A stretch of 64,000 nucleotides of DNA from Variovorax sp. SG517 (GTDB lineage: Bacteria; Pseudomonadota; Gammaproteobacteria; Burkholderiales; Burkholderiaceae_C). The notes below the pieces were generated by a model. That model searched no databases and was not told the DNA's origin. It worked only from the letters and a program-made list of their open reading frames with translations. The stretch is from positions 248,001 to 312,000 of the forward strand of contig NZ_JABMJG010000009.1 of NCBI RefSeq assembly GCF_013376045.1, written 5' to 3'. The translations under genes were made by a program, and so were the position numbers. Positions 7,496-16,586 of the stretch are shown here, in pieces (the first letter of the stretch is position 1; each line of letters starts with the position of its first letter).

Positions 7496-7903
7496 ATGGG
7501 AAATTCAAAGACGCCGTCGAAGAAGACCTCGGATGTGGCAGAGGCCGAAGCAGCCCCCGCCGACGTGTGGAGCGCCGACTGCCCCTCGCGCCGCGTGCTG
7601 GAGCTCATCGCCAACAAGTGGGCACTGCTGCTCATTCCGCTGTTGCGCGGCAAGCCGCAGCGCAACAACGAGCTGCTGCGCAAGGTGGGCGGCATTTCGC
7701 AGAAGATGCTCACGCAGACTCTGCGCGACCTGGAGCTCAACGGGCTCGTGCTGCGCGAAGACCACCAGACCGTGCCGCCGCACGTCGAGTACAGGCTCAG
7801 CCCCCTGGGCCTGTCGCTGAGCAGGACGCTGATCGCGGTCGACCGATGGGCCGAGGCCAATCATGCGCAGATCGATGCGGCGCGAGAGGAGGCCAGAAAG
7901 TGA
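7496..7903 (+). CDS. HxlR family winged-helix regulator
   Basis: The 135-residue protein has an HxlR/DUF24 domain from about residue 28. It contains the conserved N-terminal cysteine in 'DCPSRRVLELIANKWALLLI', the recognition region 'GISQKMLTQTLRDLELNGLV' and the wing 'PPHVEYRLSPLGLSL'. Many HxlR proteins sense electrophiles or oxidants through that cysteine. It is divergent from the SMR-azoreductase pair, which it probably controls. Its stop codon overlaps the GTG start of the following Bug receptor gene, so the two are translationally coupled. Confidence 0.9.
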   Translation: MGNSKTPSKKTSDVAEAEAAPADVWSADCPSRRVLELIANKWALLLIPLLRGKPQRNNELLRKVGGISQKMLTQTLRDLELNGLVLREDHQTVPPHVEYRLSPLGLSLSRTLIAVDRWAEANHAQIDAAREEARK

Positions 7904-8895
7904 AGATGAAGAACCCGCTGGCGACCCTTGCAGTCTTCCTTGCAGCCGGCCTGCTCGCCGCAGGCGCATGGGCACAGCAGCAGCAGCAACAGGCGTGGCC
8001 ATCGAAGCCGGTGCGCGTGATCGTGCCCGCGCCGGCCGGCAGCTCGCTCGACCTGATCGCCCGCACGCTCGCGGACCGCCTGCGCGTGATATGGAAGCAG
8101 CCCGTGGTGATCGAGACCAAGGCCGGCGCCGGCGGCCTGATCGGCATGGACGCGGTCGCCAAGGCGCCGCATGACGGCTACACGCTGGGCATAGGCTTCA
8201 ACGGCCCGATCGCGTTCGGACCCTACATGTATGCACGCATGCCCTACGAGCCTTCGCGCGACCTGGTGCCGGTGGTGCTCACCACCTCGCAGCCCAACGT
8301 GCTTGCGGTGCGGGCCGACAACCCGGCGAACACGCTGCCCGAGTTCGTCGAATGGGCGAAGAAGCGGGGCAACAGGTTCAGCTATGCGTCGGTGGGCGCG
8401 GGCAGTTCGTCGCATCTCACGATGGAACTGTTCCGCAGCGTGGCGCACATCGAGGCGGTGCACGTGCCGTATTCGGGCTCGCCGCCCGCCGGGCTCTCGC
8501 TCGCGGCGGGCGATACGCAGGCGCTGTTCGCCGTGGCGCCCGCGCTGCTGCCGCTGATCCAGGGGCAGCGGGTGAAGCTCATCGCCGTCACCAGCGCGAA
8601 GCGCTCCGAGCTCATGAAGGAACTGCCGACCGTGGCCGAGGCGGGCTATCCCGGATTCGAGTCGCTGGCCTGGAACGGCTTCTTCACCGCCGCCGGCACG
8701 CCGCCCGAAGTGGTGCAGCGCATCAACGCCGACGTCAACGCCGTGCTGCAGGAGCCGGTGGTGCGCGAATTGCTTGCCAACCAGGGTCTGGTGGCGGGCG
8801 GCGGTTCGCCCGAGGAGTTCAGGGCCTTCATCGACGCCGAAGGGCGCAAGTGGGGCGCGATCATCGCGAAGGTCGGCATCCGGCTCGACCAGTGA
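7900..8895 (+). CDS. Bug-type tripartite tricarboxylate transporter receptor
   Basis: The 331-residue secreted binding protein starts at GTG 7900, overlapping the HxlR stop (GTGA) with AGGAGG 7 bases upstream; ATG 7906 is the alternative. The signal peptide ends 'AAGAWA', followed by a short glutamine run (residues 26-31). Bug-family landmarks are 'WPSKPVRVIVPAPAGSSLDL', 'VIETKAGAGGLIGMDAVAKA', 'DGYTLGIG' and 'LPTVAEAGYPGFES'. It binds a carboxylate in the periplasm. No TctA/TctB membrane subunits are present here, as is usual for the many orphan Bug proteins of Comamonadaceae. The ligand is unknown. Confidence 0.92.
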   Translation: MKMKNPLATLAVFLAAGLLAAGAWAQQQQQQAWPSKPVRVIVPAPAGSSLDLIARTLADRLRVIWKQPVVIETKAGAGGLIGMDAVAKAPHDGYTLGIGFNGPIAFGPYMYARMPYEPSRDLVPVVLTTSQPNVLAVRADNPANTLPEFVEWAKKRGNRFSYASVGAGSSSHLTMELFRSVAHIEAVHVPYSGSPPAGLSLAAGDTQALFAVAPALLPLIQGQRVKLIAVTSAKRSELMKELPTVAEAGYPGFESLAWNGFFTAAGTPPEVVQRINADVNAVLQEPVVRELLANQGLVAGGGSPEEFRAFIDAEGRKWGAIIAKVGIRLDQ

Positions 8896-8977
8896 GCGGC
8901 AGGCGAGTCAGGGAAGCAGAAGGTTGATGAGCGACACTCCTGCCCCATACAGCAAGCCCCATCGAGGAGAGAAGAAC

Positions 8978-9721
8978 ATGGAACAGCAGCAACCCGCGAC
9001 GCAATTCCCGCGCGACATCTACACAGAGCCGGAACCCGATCCGAACACGCTCGCCAACCTGGGGCCGCTCACCGCGCTGGCCGGCATCTGGACCGGCTCG
9101 GCCGGCCACGACGTGAGCCCGAAGGAGGACGGCCCCGAGGCCGAAGCCTACATCGAGCACGCGGAGTTCCAGCCCATCGATGCGCAGACCAACGGCCCGC
9201 AGATCTTCTACGGCCTGCGCTACCACTTGCGCATCGTCAAGCCCGACGACGTGGAGACCTTCCATGACCAGGTCGGCTACTGGCTCTGGGAGCCCTCCAC
9301 CGGCGCGTTGATCCAGACGCTCACCATTCCGCGCGGCCTTACCGCCATGGCCACCGGCCGCGCGAAGGCCGACGACCGCAGCTTCAGGCTCGAGGCCGTG
9401 CGCGGCGGCGAAACCAACGGCATCGTGGCCAACCCGTTCCTGGAGCATGCATTCAAGACGCTGCGCTACAGCATCGAGGTGACGGTGCACGACGACGGCA
9501 GTTGGTCGTACGAGCTCGAGACGGTGCTCGAAGTGCTCGGAAAGCCCGAGCCCTTCAGCCATACCGACCGCAACACGATGCGCAAGATCGGCGAGCCCAC
9601 GCCGAACCCGACCGCGCGTGCCGCGATGGAAGCGCAGGCAGAGGCGGCGGTGGAGTCGGTGGTGGAAGCGGCAGTGGGAGCCGTGGCGGCGACGGGCAAG
9701 GCGGGCACCGAAGCGGCCTGA
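8978..9721 (+). CDS. Nitrobindin-like heme-binding beta-barrel protein
   Basis: The 247-residue protein starts at ATG 8978 after a GAGGAGAG site. The core is a THAP4/nitrobindin-type beta-barrel of about 170 residues, beginning with the GxWxGxG-like 'LAGIWTGSAGHDVSP' and running through 'EHAEFQPIDAQTNGPQIFYG', 'HDQVGYWLWEP' and 'YELETVLEVLG'. A low-complexity alanine/glutamate tail follows from about residue 205. Relatives bind heme or a fatty-acid-like ligand; the proximal histidine cannot be assigned with certainty. It follows the Bug gene by 82 bases and may share its transcript. Confidence 0.8.
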   Translation: MEQQQPATQFPRDIYTEPEPDPNTLANLGPLTALAGIWTGSAGHDVSPKEDGPEAEAYIEHAEFQPIDAQTNGPQIFYGLRYHLRIVKPDDVETFHDQVGYWLWEPSTGALIQTLTIPRGLTAMATGRAKADDRSFRLEAVRGGETNGIVANPFLEHAFKTLRYSIEVTVHDDGSWSYELETVLEVLGKPEPFSHTDRNTMRKIGEPTPNPTARAAMEAQAEAAVESVVEAAVGAVAATGKAGTEAA

Positions 9722-9797
9722 GCTGTTGCCGGCATCCGGCGGCAAGCCCGAAGGGCACGGCGCGAGCGGATGGCGGGTCGGGGCGGTGGGCCGGCCC

Positions 9798-10715
9798 TCA
9801 GTCCAGTCGCAGCGCCCCGAGCCGCTCGACGATGAGGTCGTGCAGCGTCTGCGCCGCCACCGACAGGCTGCCTTCGCGCCGCTGCACCACGTAGAGCGTG
9901 CGCGTGAGCGAGGGCAAGGGCAGCGGGCGCGTTACCAGTGTTTCGCGCTGAAAGTGGAACAGCGTGAGCGCGGGCACCACGCTAATGCCCAGGCCGGCTT
10001 CTACCAGCCCCATCACCGTGGCCAGGTGCTCCACCTCGAACACCGAGTTCAGCCGCTGCGGATGCAGGGCAGCGTCGAGTGCCTGCCGCACGCTGCTGTT
10101 GCGTGCCATCTGAATGAACGGGTAGGGCGCGATCTTCTTCACCGTCAGGCGCGGCTCGCTCGCGAGCGGATGGTCGGCGCGGCACACGAGATGGAAGCGG
10201 TCGGTGCAGAGCTTGCGCGCGCGCAGGTCGCCGTCTGCAGTGCCGCCCGCGCCCGATGCCGCGAGCGCGAAGTCGGCCTGGCCGTTGCGCACGAGCGCGA
10301 TGCAGGCGTCCGACAGCGCATCGTCCAGGTCGATGCGGATGCCCGGCCACGCCTGCATGAACTCGGCGAACACCGAAGGCAGCCAGCCGGCCGCGAGCGA
10401 GGGCAGGGCGGCCACACGCACACGGCCCTTGCGGCGCTCCACGTGATCGGCAAGGTCGTCCATGGCGCTGCCCATGTCGTCGAGCAGCCGGCGCGCCGAA
10501 CTCTCGAACAGCCTGCCCTCGGGCGTGAGCTGCACGCTGCGCGTGTCGCGGTCAAAGAGGCGGGTGCCGACGGCGTCTTCCAGCGTGCGGATCAGCGCGC
10601 TGAAGGCGGGCTGCGAGAGATGGCTGCCCTGCGCCGCGCGCGTGAAGTTGCGGTGCTCGGCCAGCGCGAGAAAGGCGCGCAGCTGGCGCGTGGAGAGGTC
10701 GGGCGTCTTTCTCAT
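9798..10715 (-). CDS. LysR-type regulator of the AtuA-type operon
   Basis: The 305-residue protein starts at ATG 10715. The winged helix-turn-helix is 'LSTRQLRAFLALAEHRNFTR' with 'LSQPAFSALIRTLEDAVGTR'. The remaining 210 residues form the periplasmic-binding-like effector domain ('VEAGLGISVVPALTLF'). It is divergent from the AtuA operon across 91 bases that contain a CGGATC/GATCCG dyad. That is the classical LysR arrangement, and it implies activation of the operon by a pathway metabolite. Confidence 0.93.
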   Translation of the reverse strand: MRKTPDLSTRQLRAFLALAEHRNFTRAAQGSHLSQPAFSALIRTLEDAVGTRLFDRDTRSVQLTPEGRLFESSARRLLDDMGSAMDDLADHVERRKGRVRVAALPSLAAGWLPSVFAEFMQAWPGIRIDLDDALSDACIALVRNGQADFALAASGAGGTADGDLRARKLCTDRFHLVCRADHPLASEPRLTVKKIAPYPFIQMARNSSVRQALDAALHPQRLNSVFEVEHLATVMGLVEAGLGISVVPALTLFHFQRETLVTRPLPLPSLTRTLYVVQRREGSLSVAAQTLHDLIVERLGALRLD

Positions 10716-10743
10716 CTTCTTGTCTCTCTTGTTATTTGAAAAG

Positions 10744-10759
10744 CGGATCAATCGATCCG
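10744..10759. promoter_or_regulatory. Palindrome CGGATC-AATC-GATCCG between LysR and atuA-like genes
   Basis: Two perfect 6-base arms (10744-10749 and 10754-10759) flank a 4-base spacer. It lies 28 bases before the LysR start and 47 before the AtuA start, in a locally AT-richer stretch. This fits a LysR recognition site that serves both divergent promoters. Binding is inferred from position and symmetry only. Confidence 0.45.
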
Positions 10760-10806
10760 GATTTTCGATTTTACGGATGACCCCGTGCTGCCTACAGTGC
10801 ACGCCG

Positions 10807-12198
10807 ATGAATCCGAATGTTCCGCCCACGCTGTTGATCGGTTGCGCCGCCGGCTTCTCGGGCGATCGCACCGACGCCGCGGGGCCGGTGGTCGACACGC
10901 TGATCGCGCGCCTTGCCAGCGGCCCCGCCGGGCAGCGCGCCTTCCTGATCTTCGAGACGCTGGCCGAGCGCACGCTCGCGCTGGCGCAACTGCGCCGCCG
11001 CGACAACCCCGAGGCCGGCTACGAGCCGCTGCTCGACCCCATGCTGAGGCCCGTGCTCGCGCGCTGCCTGGCACACGGCATCCGCATCGTCAGCAACTTC
11101 GGCGCAGCGAATCCGCGCGCCGCCGCCCGGCACATCGCACGCATGGCGCGCGAACTGGGCGCGAGCGCGCCGCGCATCGCGGTGGTGGAGGGCGACGACC
11201 TGTCGGGGCCCGAGCACCGCGCGATGCTCCAGGAAGCACTGGGCGCGCAGATGGAAGGCCTGCGCGTGGTGAGCGCCAATGCCTACATCGGCGCCGAGCC
11301 CATCGCGGCGGCGCTCGATGCGGGCGCGCAGATCGTGGTGTGCGGCCGGGTGGCCGACCCGTCGCTCACGGTGGGCCCGGCCATGTCGCACTTCGGCTGG
11401 CGCGCCGACGACTGGGACCGGCTGGGCCGCGCGACCATGGCGGGCCACTTGCTCGAATGCGGCGCGCAGGTGTGCGGCGGCTATTTCGCCGACCCGGGCT
11501 ACAAGGACGTGCCCGGACTGGAGTCCGTCGGTTTTCCCATCGCCGAGATCGACGCCGAAGGCCGCTGCACCATCGGCAAGGCCGACGGCACCGGCGGCCT
11601 CGTGAGCGAGGCGACGGTGAAGGAACAGCTGCTCTACGAGGTGCACGATCCGGCCGCCTACCTGACGCCCGACGTGGTCGCCGACATCTCCGAAGCCGAG
11701 GTGCAGGCACTTGACGCTGCCGACCGCGTGGCGCTTTCCGGCGTGCGCGGCCATGCGCGGCCGGATCGCTACAAGGTCAACGTGTGCCATGAAGGCGGCT
11801 GGCTGGCCGAGGGCGAGATCTCCTATGCCGGCCCGCGCGCCGAGGCGCGGGCGAGGCTCGCGGCGGAGGTGCTCAGGAAGCGCCTCGACGGCCTCTCGCT
11901 GCGCGTGGACCTGATCGGCGCGCTGAGCATCTTCGGCGACGACGCCGGCCGTGCGCTGGCGGACACGCCCGATGCCGGCCTGCGCGACGTGCGGCTGCGT
12001 GTCGCCGCCTCGCACACGGAACGCGCGCAGGCCGAGCGGCTGTCGCGCGAAGTGATGGCGCTCTACACCTGCGGCCCGGCCGGCGGCGGCGGCGTGCGCA
12101 CCGCGCTCACGCCCAGGCTCAACACGCTGTCGTGCCTGCTGCCGCGCGAGGCGATACCGGTGCGCTTCGAATTGATCCCGCAGGAGGAACTGGCATGA
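10807..12198 (+). CDS. AtuA-like acyclic terpene utilization/DUF1446 protein
   Basis: The 463-residue protein starts at ATG 10807. It opens 'LLIGCAAGFSGDRTDAAGPV' and contains 'VSNFGAANPRAAARHIARMA', 'VVCGRVADPSLTVGPAMSHF', 'GGYFADPGYKDVPGLESVGF', 'KADGTGGLVSEATVKEQLLY' and 'LYTCGPAGGGGVRTALTPRL', all hallmarks of the DUF1446 part of AtuA. In Pseudomonas, AtuA belongs to the citronellol/geraniol degradation cluster, but its reaction is not firmly established. None of the other atu enzymes (geranyl-CoA carboxylase and partners) is here, so a terpene substrate should not be assumed. It is the first gene of a four-gene operon with its partner protein, a Bug receptor and a hydrolase. Confidence 0.88.
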   Translation: MNPNVPPTLLIGCAAGFSGDRTDAAGPVVDTLIARLASGPAGQRAFLIFETLAERTLALAQLRRRDNPEAGYEPLLDPMLRPVLARCLAHGIRIVSNFGAANPRAAARHIARMARELGASAPRIAVVEGDDLSGPEHRAMLQEALGAQMEGLRVVSANAYIGAEPIAAALDAGAQIVVCGRVADPSLTVGPAMSHFGWRADDWDRLGRATMAGHLLECGAQVCGGYFADPGYKDVPGLESVGFPIAEIDAEGRCTIGKADGTGGLVSEATVKEQLLYEVHDPAAYLTPDVVADISEAEVQALDAADRVALSGVRGHARPDRYKVNVCHEGGWLAEGEISYAGPRAEARARLAAEVLRKRLDGLSLRVDLIGALSIFGDDAGRALADTPDAGLRDVRLRVAASHTERAQAERLSREVMALYTCGPAGGGGVRTALTPRLNTLSCLLPREAIPVRFELIPQEELA

Positions 12199-12560
12199 AC
12201 GGCCTGGCAGACACCGTCGAAGTGCCCCTGTACCGCGCCGCCCACGGCCGCACCGGCGATAAGGGCGACCGCTCCAACATCAGCGTCATCGCCTGGCATG
12301 CGCAGCTCTATCCCGTGCTGGTGGAACAGATCGCGCCCGAGCGCGTGGCGGCGCAGTTCCATCACCGCTCGCCCTCTCAGGTGCAGCGCTTCCTGCTGCC
12401 GAAGCTGCACGCGATGAACTTCGTGCTCGATGCGGTTCTCGACGGCGGCGTCAACGACGCGCTGAACCTCGACGCGCACGGCAAGGCGCTTTCCTTCCTG
12501 CTGCTCGACATGCCGGTGCGCGTGCCGCGCGAGCTGGTGCCGCTGCTGGCCGGGCCGTAG
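12195..12560 (+). CDS. AtuA-partner protein (C-terminal AtuA-like domain)
   Basis: The 121-residue protein has its ATG overlapping the preceding stop (ATGA), indicating translational coupling. The signature 'AHGRTGDKGDRSNISVIAWH' is the domain found as the C-terminal part of full-length AtuA proteins; here it is a separate polypeptide. It probably forms a complex with the DUF1446 protein. It holds a conserved 'RSPSQVQRF' segment and no membrane or signal sequence. Confidence 0.87.
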   Translation: MNGLADTVEVPLYRAAHGRTGDKGDRSNISVIAWHAQLYPVLVEQIAPERVAAQFHHRSPSQVQRFLLPKLHAMNFVLDAVLDGGVNDALNLDAHGKALSFLLLDMPVRVPRELVPLLAGP

Positions 12561-12608
12561 CCGCAACCCTTTTTTCCTTACCAAGCCATTCCATACGGAG
12601 ACAAGACA

Positions 12609-13574
12609 ATGAAACGATTCCCCCTCACCGTGCTGACCGCCGCGCTGGCCGTGGTGCCGCTGCTGGCGCAGGCGCAGGCCTTTCCCGAGAAGCCGATCAC
12701 CTTCGTCGTGCCCTTCGCGGCCGGCACGGCCACCGACCAGATCGCGCGTGCGCTCGGCACCCAGATCACCGCCGAGACCAAACAGGCCGTGGTCATCGAC
12801 AACAAGGCGGGCGCCAGCGGCTTCATCGCCTCGCAGAATGTGGCCAAGGCGCCGCCCGACGGCTACACGGTGCTCATCACCACCAACACCACGCACGCGG
12901 CCAACGAGCATCTGTTCAAGAAGCTGCCCTACGACCCGGTGAAGGACTTCTCGCCCGTCGCAGCACTCGGCAAGGGCGGGCAGATCATGGTGGTGAACCC
13001 AACTTTCCCCGCGAAGAGCGTGGCCGAGTTCATTGCGCTGGCGAAGAAGGAGCCGGGCAAGTACAGCTTCGGCAGCGGCAGTTCGTCGAGCCGCATGGCG
13101 GGCGAGCTGCTGCAGCAGATGGCCGACATCAAGCTGCTGCACGTGCCCTACAAGAGCAACACGCTCGCCGTGACCGACCTGCTGGGCGGGCAGATCAACA
13201 TGATGATCACCGACACCGCCACCGGCCTGCCGCAGGTCAAGGCCGGCAAGCTGCGCGCGCTGGGCTTTTCCAGCTCCACGCGATCGGCGCTCGCGCCCGA
13301 CGTGCCCACCATCGCCGAAGCCGGCGTGAAGGGCTACGAGATGGGCTATTGGTTCGCGGCCTACGCGCCTGCCAAGACGCCGCCGGCCGTGGTCAAGCGG
13401 CTCAACGAGCTGCTGGTGAAGGCCGCGAAGAGCGAGGCAGCGAAGACCGCCTTCTACGAGCCGACCGGCACCGAGGTGTTCACGAGCTCGCCCGAGGAAC
13501 TGGCGAAGTTCCAGGCCGGCGAGTCGCAGAAATGGGGCCGCATCGTGAAGGCGGCCGGCATCGAGGCCGAGTGA
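12609..13574 (+). CDS. Bug-type tripartite tricarboxylate receptor of the AtuA operon
   Basis: The 321-residue protein has a clear signal peptide ending 'LLAQAQA-FP'. Bug signatures are 'FPEKPITFVVPFAAGTATDQ', 'VVIDNKAGASGFIASQNVAK', 'PPDGYTVLITTNTTHAANEH', 'LLGGQINMMITDTATGLPQV' and 'DVPTIAEAGVKGYEMGYWFA'. It should capture the substrate of the AtuA pathway in the periplasm. The permease genes are not local. GGAGACAAGACA precedes the start. Confidence 0.93.
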   Translation: MKRFPLTVLTAALAVVPLLAQAQAFPEKPITFVVPFAAGTATDQIARALGTQITAETKQAVVIDNKAGASGFIASQNVAKAPPDGYTVLITTNTTHAANEHLFKKLPYDPVKDFSPVAALGKGGQIMVVNPTFPAKSVAEFIALAKKEPGKYSFGSGSSSSRMAGELLQQMADIKLLHVPYKSNTLAVTDLLGGQINMMITDTATGLPQVKAGKLRALGFSSSTRSALAPDVPTIAEAGVKGYEMGYWFAAYAPAKTPPAVVKRLNELLVKAAKSEAAKTAFYEPTGTEVFTSSPEELAKFQAGESQKWGRIVKAAGIEAE

Positions 13575-13647
13575 TCTGACGGCCCGCACGCCGTAGCGGG
13601 GATCGGCGCCGCACGCAGACAAAGACACACAACGAAGGAGACAAACC

Positions 13648-15744
13648 ATGAAACGCTGGAGCCTCAGGGCTGCCACGGTGGCTTCGGCCGCCCTTTTTCT
13701 TCTGAGCGCCTGCGGCGGAAGCGGCGGCGGAGGAGGGGGCGGGCTGATACTGCCGCCGCCTTCCACCGGAACCCCGTCGACGCCTCCGCCTGCCGCGGCC
13801 GCCGCCCCGAAGTACAAGCTCGCGATCACCGCCACGGAAGACGTGGCCGGCACTTTCGGCAGCGTCGGCGCCTACGAGAAGATCACCGGCACATTCACCG
13901 GCGAGGTCGACCCGAAGGACGCGCGCAACGCGATCATCCAGGACCTGCAGCTCGCGCCGCTCAATGCCAACGGCAAGGTCGAATACACCTCCGACTTCGT
14001 GCTCTTCAAGCCCAAGGACATGAGCAAGGCCAGCGGCGTGCTGCGCTATGACGCGCCGAACCGCGGCAACATCGTGAACCTCGATCCGTACTTCGCCTCG
14101 CGCGGCTACGTGTTCCTCACGGCCGCGTGGCAGGGCGACGTGCCCGCCGCGGCAGGCAAGCTCACGCTGAAGGTGCCGGTCGCGAAGAACGCCGACGGCA
14201 GCAGCATCACCGGCACCTACCGCGCCGAGCTGCTGCCCACCGCCGCCACCAACGATTCGCTGCCCTTGCCCGGCGGTCCGTTCAACGCCGCGATGCAGGC
14301 CTACGCCACCGCCAGCCTCGATAACACGAAGCCCGGCTACGTGCTCACGCGCCGCATCAACGAGGGCGACGCGCGCCAGCTCATTCCCGCGAGCGACTGG
14401 AAGTTCGCGAAGTGCAGCGCCGCCACGCCGTTCCCCGGCACGCCCGATGAGACGAGCGTGTGCCTGAAGGACAAGTGGGATCCGGCCTATCTGTACGAGC
14501 TGGTCTACGTCGCGAAGGACCCGAAGGTCATGGGCCTGGGCCTCGCGGCGCTGCGCGACATGATCACCTTCTTCCATCGCGATGCCAGCGACTCGGCCGG
14601 CACGGCCAACCCGGTGGCGGCCGCGATCAGGAACACGATCGCCTCGGGCGTCTCGCAGTGCGGCAACTTCATGAAGACCTTCGTGCACCTCGGCTTCAAT
14701 GAGGACCGCGCAGGTCAGAAGGTGTTCGACGGCGTGTTCGCGCAGATCGCGGCGCGGCAGACCAACATCAACATGCGCTTCGCCATTCCCGGCGGCGGCG
14801 GTGGCGTGCGCGCCGACCACACGGCCTTCGGACAGGCGGGCACGCGCGGGCTCTCGAAGGACTACGTGGACGACGTGGCGCAGCGCCGCGGCGGCATCCT
14901 GTCGCGCTGCGAGGCCAGCGGCACCTGCCCCAAGCTCTTCATCGGCTTCAGCGGCACCGAGTTCTACGTGCTGCAGGGCTCGCCGCTGCTGACCGACGCC
15001 TGGGGCACGACCGACCTCGTGCAGCCCGCCAACGCCCGCGTCTACTACTACGCGAGCACGCACCATCTGCTGGGCCTCGCGTCGCTGCCGGGCTCGAGCG
15101 CCGGCGCGCTCTACGCGACCAACGGCAATGCCGGCGTGATCCCGGTGGTGCGAGCGCTGTACCAGAACCTGGAGGACTGGGTCGTCAAGGGCACGACGCC
15201 GCCCGACAGCCAGGTGCCGAAGATCGCCGACGCCACGCTGGTGCGGCCGCAGCAGGTCAAGTTCCCGTCCATTCCTGGCGTGAGCTACACGGGCCTGGTC
15301 AACAACTACTCGCTGCTCGACTGGGGCCCGAACTACCGTCCGCAGGACGAGAGCGGCATCGCCACGCAGGTGCCGCCGGCCTATCTGGGCCGCGACTACG
15401 CGATCCTGGTGCCGCAGGTGGACGCCGACGGCAACGACGTCGCCGGCATCCGCAGCCTCGATGTGGCCGTGCCGCTGGGCACCAACACCGGCTGGAACTA
15501 CACGAGCGTGCCGGGCCGCATCGACCAGGCGGGCCTCTTCGGCTCGTACTTCCCGTTCGCGAAGACGGCAGCGCTGCGCGGCGCCGATCCGCGCCCCTCG
15601 CTGCAGGAGCGCTACACCGACCAGGCCGGCTACATGGCGGCGGTGACAGCTGCCGCCAACGACCTGGTGGCGAAGCGCTTCATGCTGCGCGTGGATGCCG
15701 ACGCGGCCATCGCGAACGCAGTGGCGAACCCGGTGCTGCCCTGA
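13648..15744 (+). CDS. Lipoprotein alpha/beta-hydrolase (Abhydrolase_10-like)
   Basis: The 698-residue protein has a lipoprotein signal: the lipobox 'LLSAC' puts the lipidated cysteine at residue 22, followed by a glycine run and a proline-rich linker. The hydrolase domain has the nucleophile elbow 'GVSQCGNF' with S336 in a G-x-S-x-C context, typical of the alpha/beta hydrolase-domain family PF20091. Later elements are 'HLGFNED' and 'YASTHHLLG'. It is probably an outer-membrane-anchored or periplasmic esterase. Being last in the AtuA operon, it may release the carboxylate that the Bug receptor and AtuA proteins handle. The substrate is unknown. Confidence 0.85.
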   Translation: MKRWSLRAATVASAALFLLSACGGSGGGGGGGLILPPPSTGTPSTPPPAAAAAPKYKLAITATEDVAGTFGSVGAYEKITGTFTGEVDPKDARNAIIQDLQLAPLNANGKVEYTSDFVLFKPKDMSKASGVLRYDAPNRGNIVNLDPYFASRGYVFLTAAWQGDVPAAAGKLTLKVPVAKNADGSSITGTYRAELLPTAATNDSLPLPGGPFNAAMQAYATASLDNTKPGYVLTRRINEGDARQLIPASDWKFAKCSAATPFPGTPDETSVCLKDKWDPAYLYELVYVAKDPKVMGLGLAALRDMITFFHRDASDSAGTANPVAAAIRNTIASGVSQCGNFMKTFVHLGFNEDRAGQKVFDGVFAQIAARQTNINMRFAIPGGGGGVRADHTAFGQAGTRGLSKDYVDDVAQRRGGILSRCEASGTCPKLFIGFSGTEFYVLQGSPLLTDAWGTTDLVQPANARVYYYASTHHLLGLASLPGSSAGALYATNGNAGVIPVVRALYQNLEDWVVKGTTPPDSQVPKIADATLVRPQQVKFPSIPGVSYTGLVNNYSLLDWGPNYRPQDESGIATQVPPAYLGRDYAILVPQVDADGNDVAGIRSLDVAVPLGTNTGWNYTSVPGRIDQAGLFGSYFPFAKTAALRGADPRPSLQERYTDQAGYMAAVTAAANDLVAKRFMLRVDADAAIANAVANPVLP

Positions 15745-15750
15745 GCCTGC

Positions 15751-16530
15751 TCAGCCCGCGGCGTGCGCCGCGAAACCCGTCCTGCCCGGCGCGATGTGCT
15801 CGCGCAGGGTGAGTGCGGGAATCTCGTAGTCGCCCCCGTTCTGGCGGCGGAAGGGAATCGGCTCGGCGCTGAAGAGCGTGTCGAGCCGCTCGCCCAGCTC
15901 CTGCGTGATGCGCGCGTAGGCGGCCTCGTCGATCTTGTTTGTGCGATACACGGCGTAGGGCGGCAGCACGTCGAAGCCGGGGTAGTAGAGGATGCCGTGG
16001 TGGATCGGGAAGAGCAGGTCTTCCATCGGCCCGTTGACACCGCGCGGCGCGTAGTGCGAGGCCCAGCCGCCGGCCGTCACCATCAGCATGGCGCGCTTGC
16101 CCGCCATGACGCCTTCGCCGAAGCGGTCGCCCCAGTGCCGGTCTGAATGCTCGCCCACGCCGTAGGCGAAGCCATGAGCGTAGATGCGCTCGATCCAGCC
16201 CTTGAGGATGGCGGGCATCGAGTACCACCAGAGCGGGAACTGAAGGATCACCGCGTCGGCCCAGAGCAGCTTCTCCTGCTCGGCGGCGATGTCGGCTGTC
16301 TGCGTGCCGGCCTCGAAGGCCTGTTGGGAATCCAGGACCGGGTCGAAACGCGCGGCGGTGTCGCGCGCCGGGAAGTCGTCGGCATCGAGCGCGGGCTTCC
16401 AGCGCATGGCGTAGAGGTCGGACACGCGCACGCTGTGGCCGTTGGCCGTGAGGCGATCGAGCATGAAGCGGTGCAGCGAGCCGTTGAGCGAGGCGGGTTC
16501 GGGATGGGCAAGGACCAGTAGGACGTTCAT
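15751..16530 (-). CDS. Flavodoxin-fold NAD(P)H-dependent oxidoreductase
   Basis: The 259-residue protein belongs to the MdaB/KefF/NQO1-like quinone reductase group. It has the N-terminal flavin phosphate motif 'VLLVLAHPEPASLNGSLHRF', 'ADAVILQFPLWWYSMPAILK' (flavin and quinone site), 'MLMVTAGGWASHYAPRGVNG' and a late 'ILYYPGFDVLPPYAVYRTNK'. Expected reaction: two-electron reduction of quinones or similar substrates by NAD(P)H with bound FAD or FMN. It is divergent from a LysR gene across 89 bases, which probably regulates it. Its 3' end converges on the lipoprotein hydrolase with a 6-base gap. Confidence 0.9.
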   Translation of the reverse strand: MNVLLVLAHPEPASLNGSLHRFMLDRLTANGHSVRVSDLYAMRWKPALDADDFPARDTAARFDPVLDSQQAFEAGTQTADIAAEQEKLLWADAVILQFPLWWYSMPAILKGWIERIYAHGFAYGVGEHSDRHWGDRFGEGVMAGKRAMLMVTAGGWASHYAPRGVNGPMEDLLFPIHHGILYYPGFDVLPPYAVYRTNKIDEAAYARITQELGERLDTLFSAEPIPFRRQNGGDYEIPALTLREHIAPGRTGFAAHAAG

Positions 16531-16586
16531 GATTTCCTGAGGGTTCGAGTGGGGATGCCTTCAGGTTAGGTCGCCTGGCGATATAT

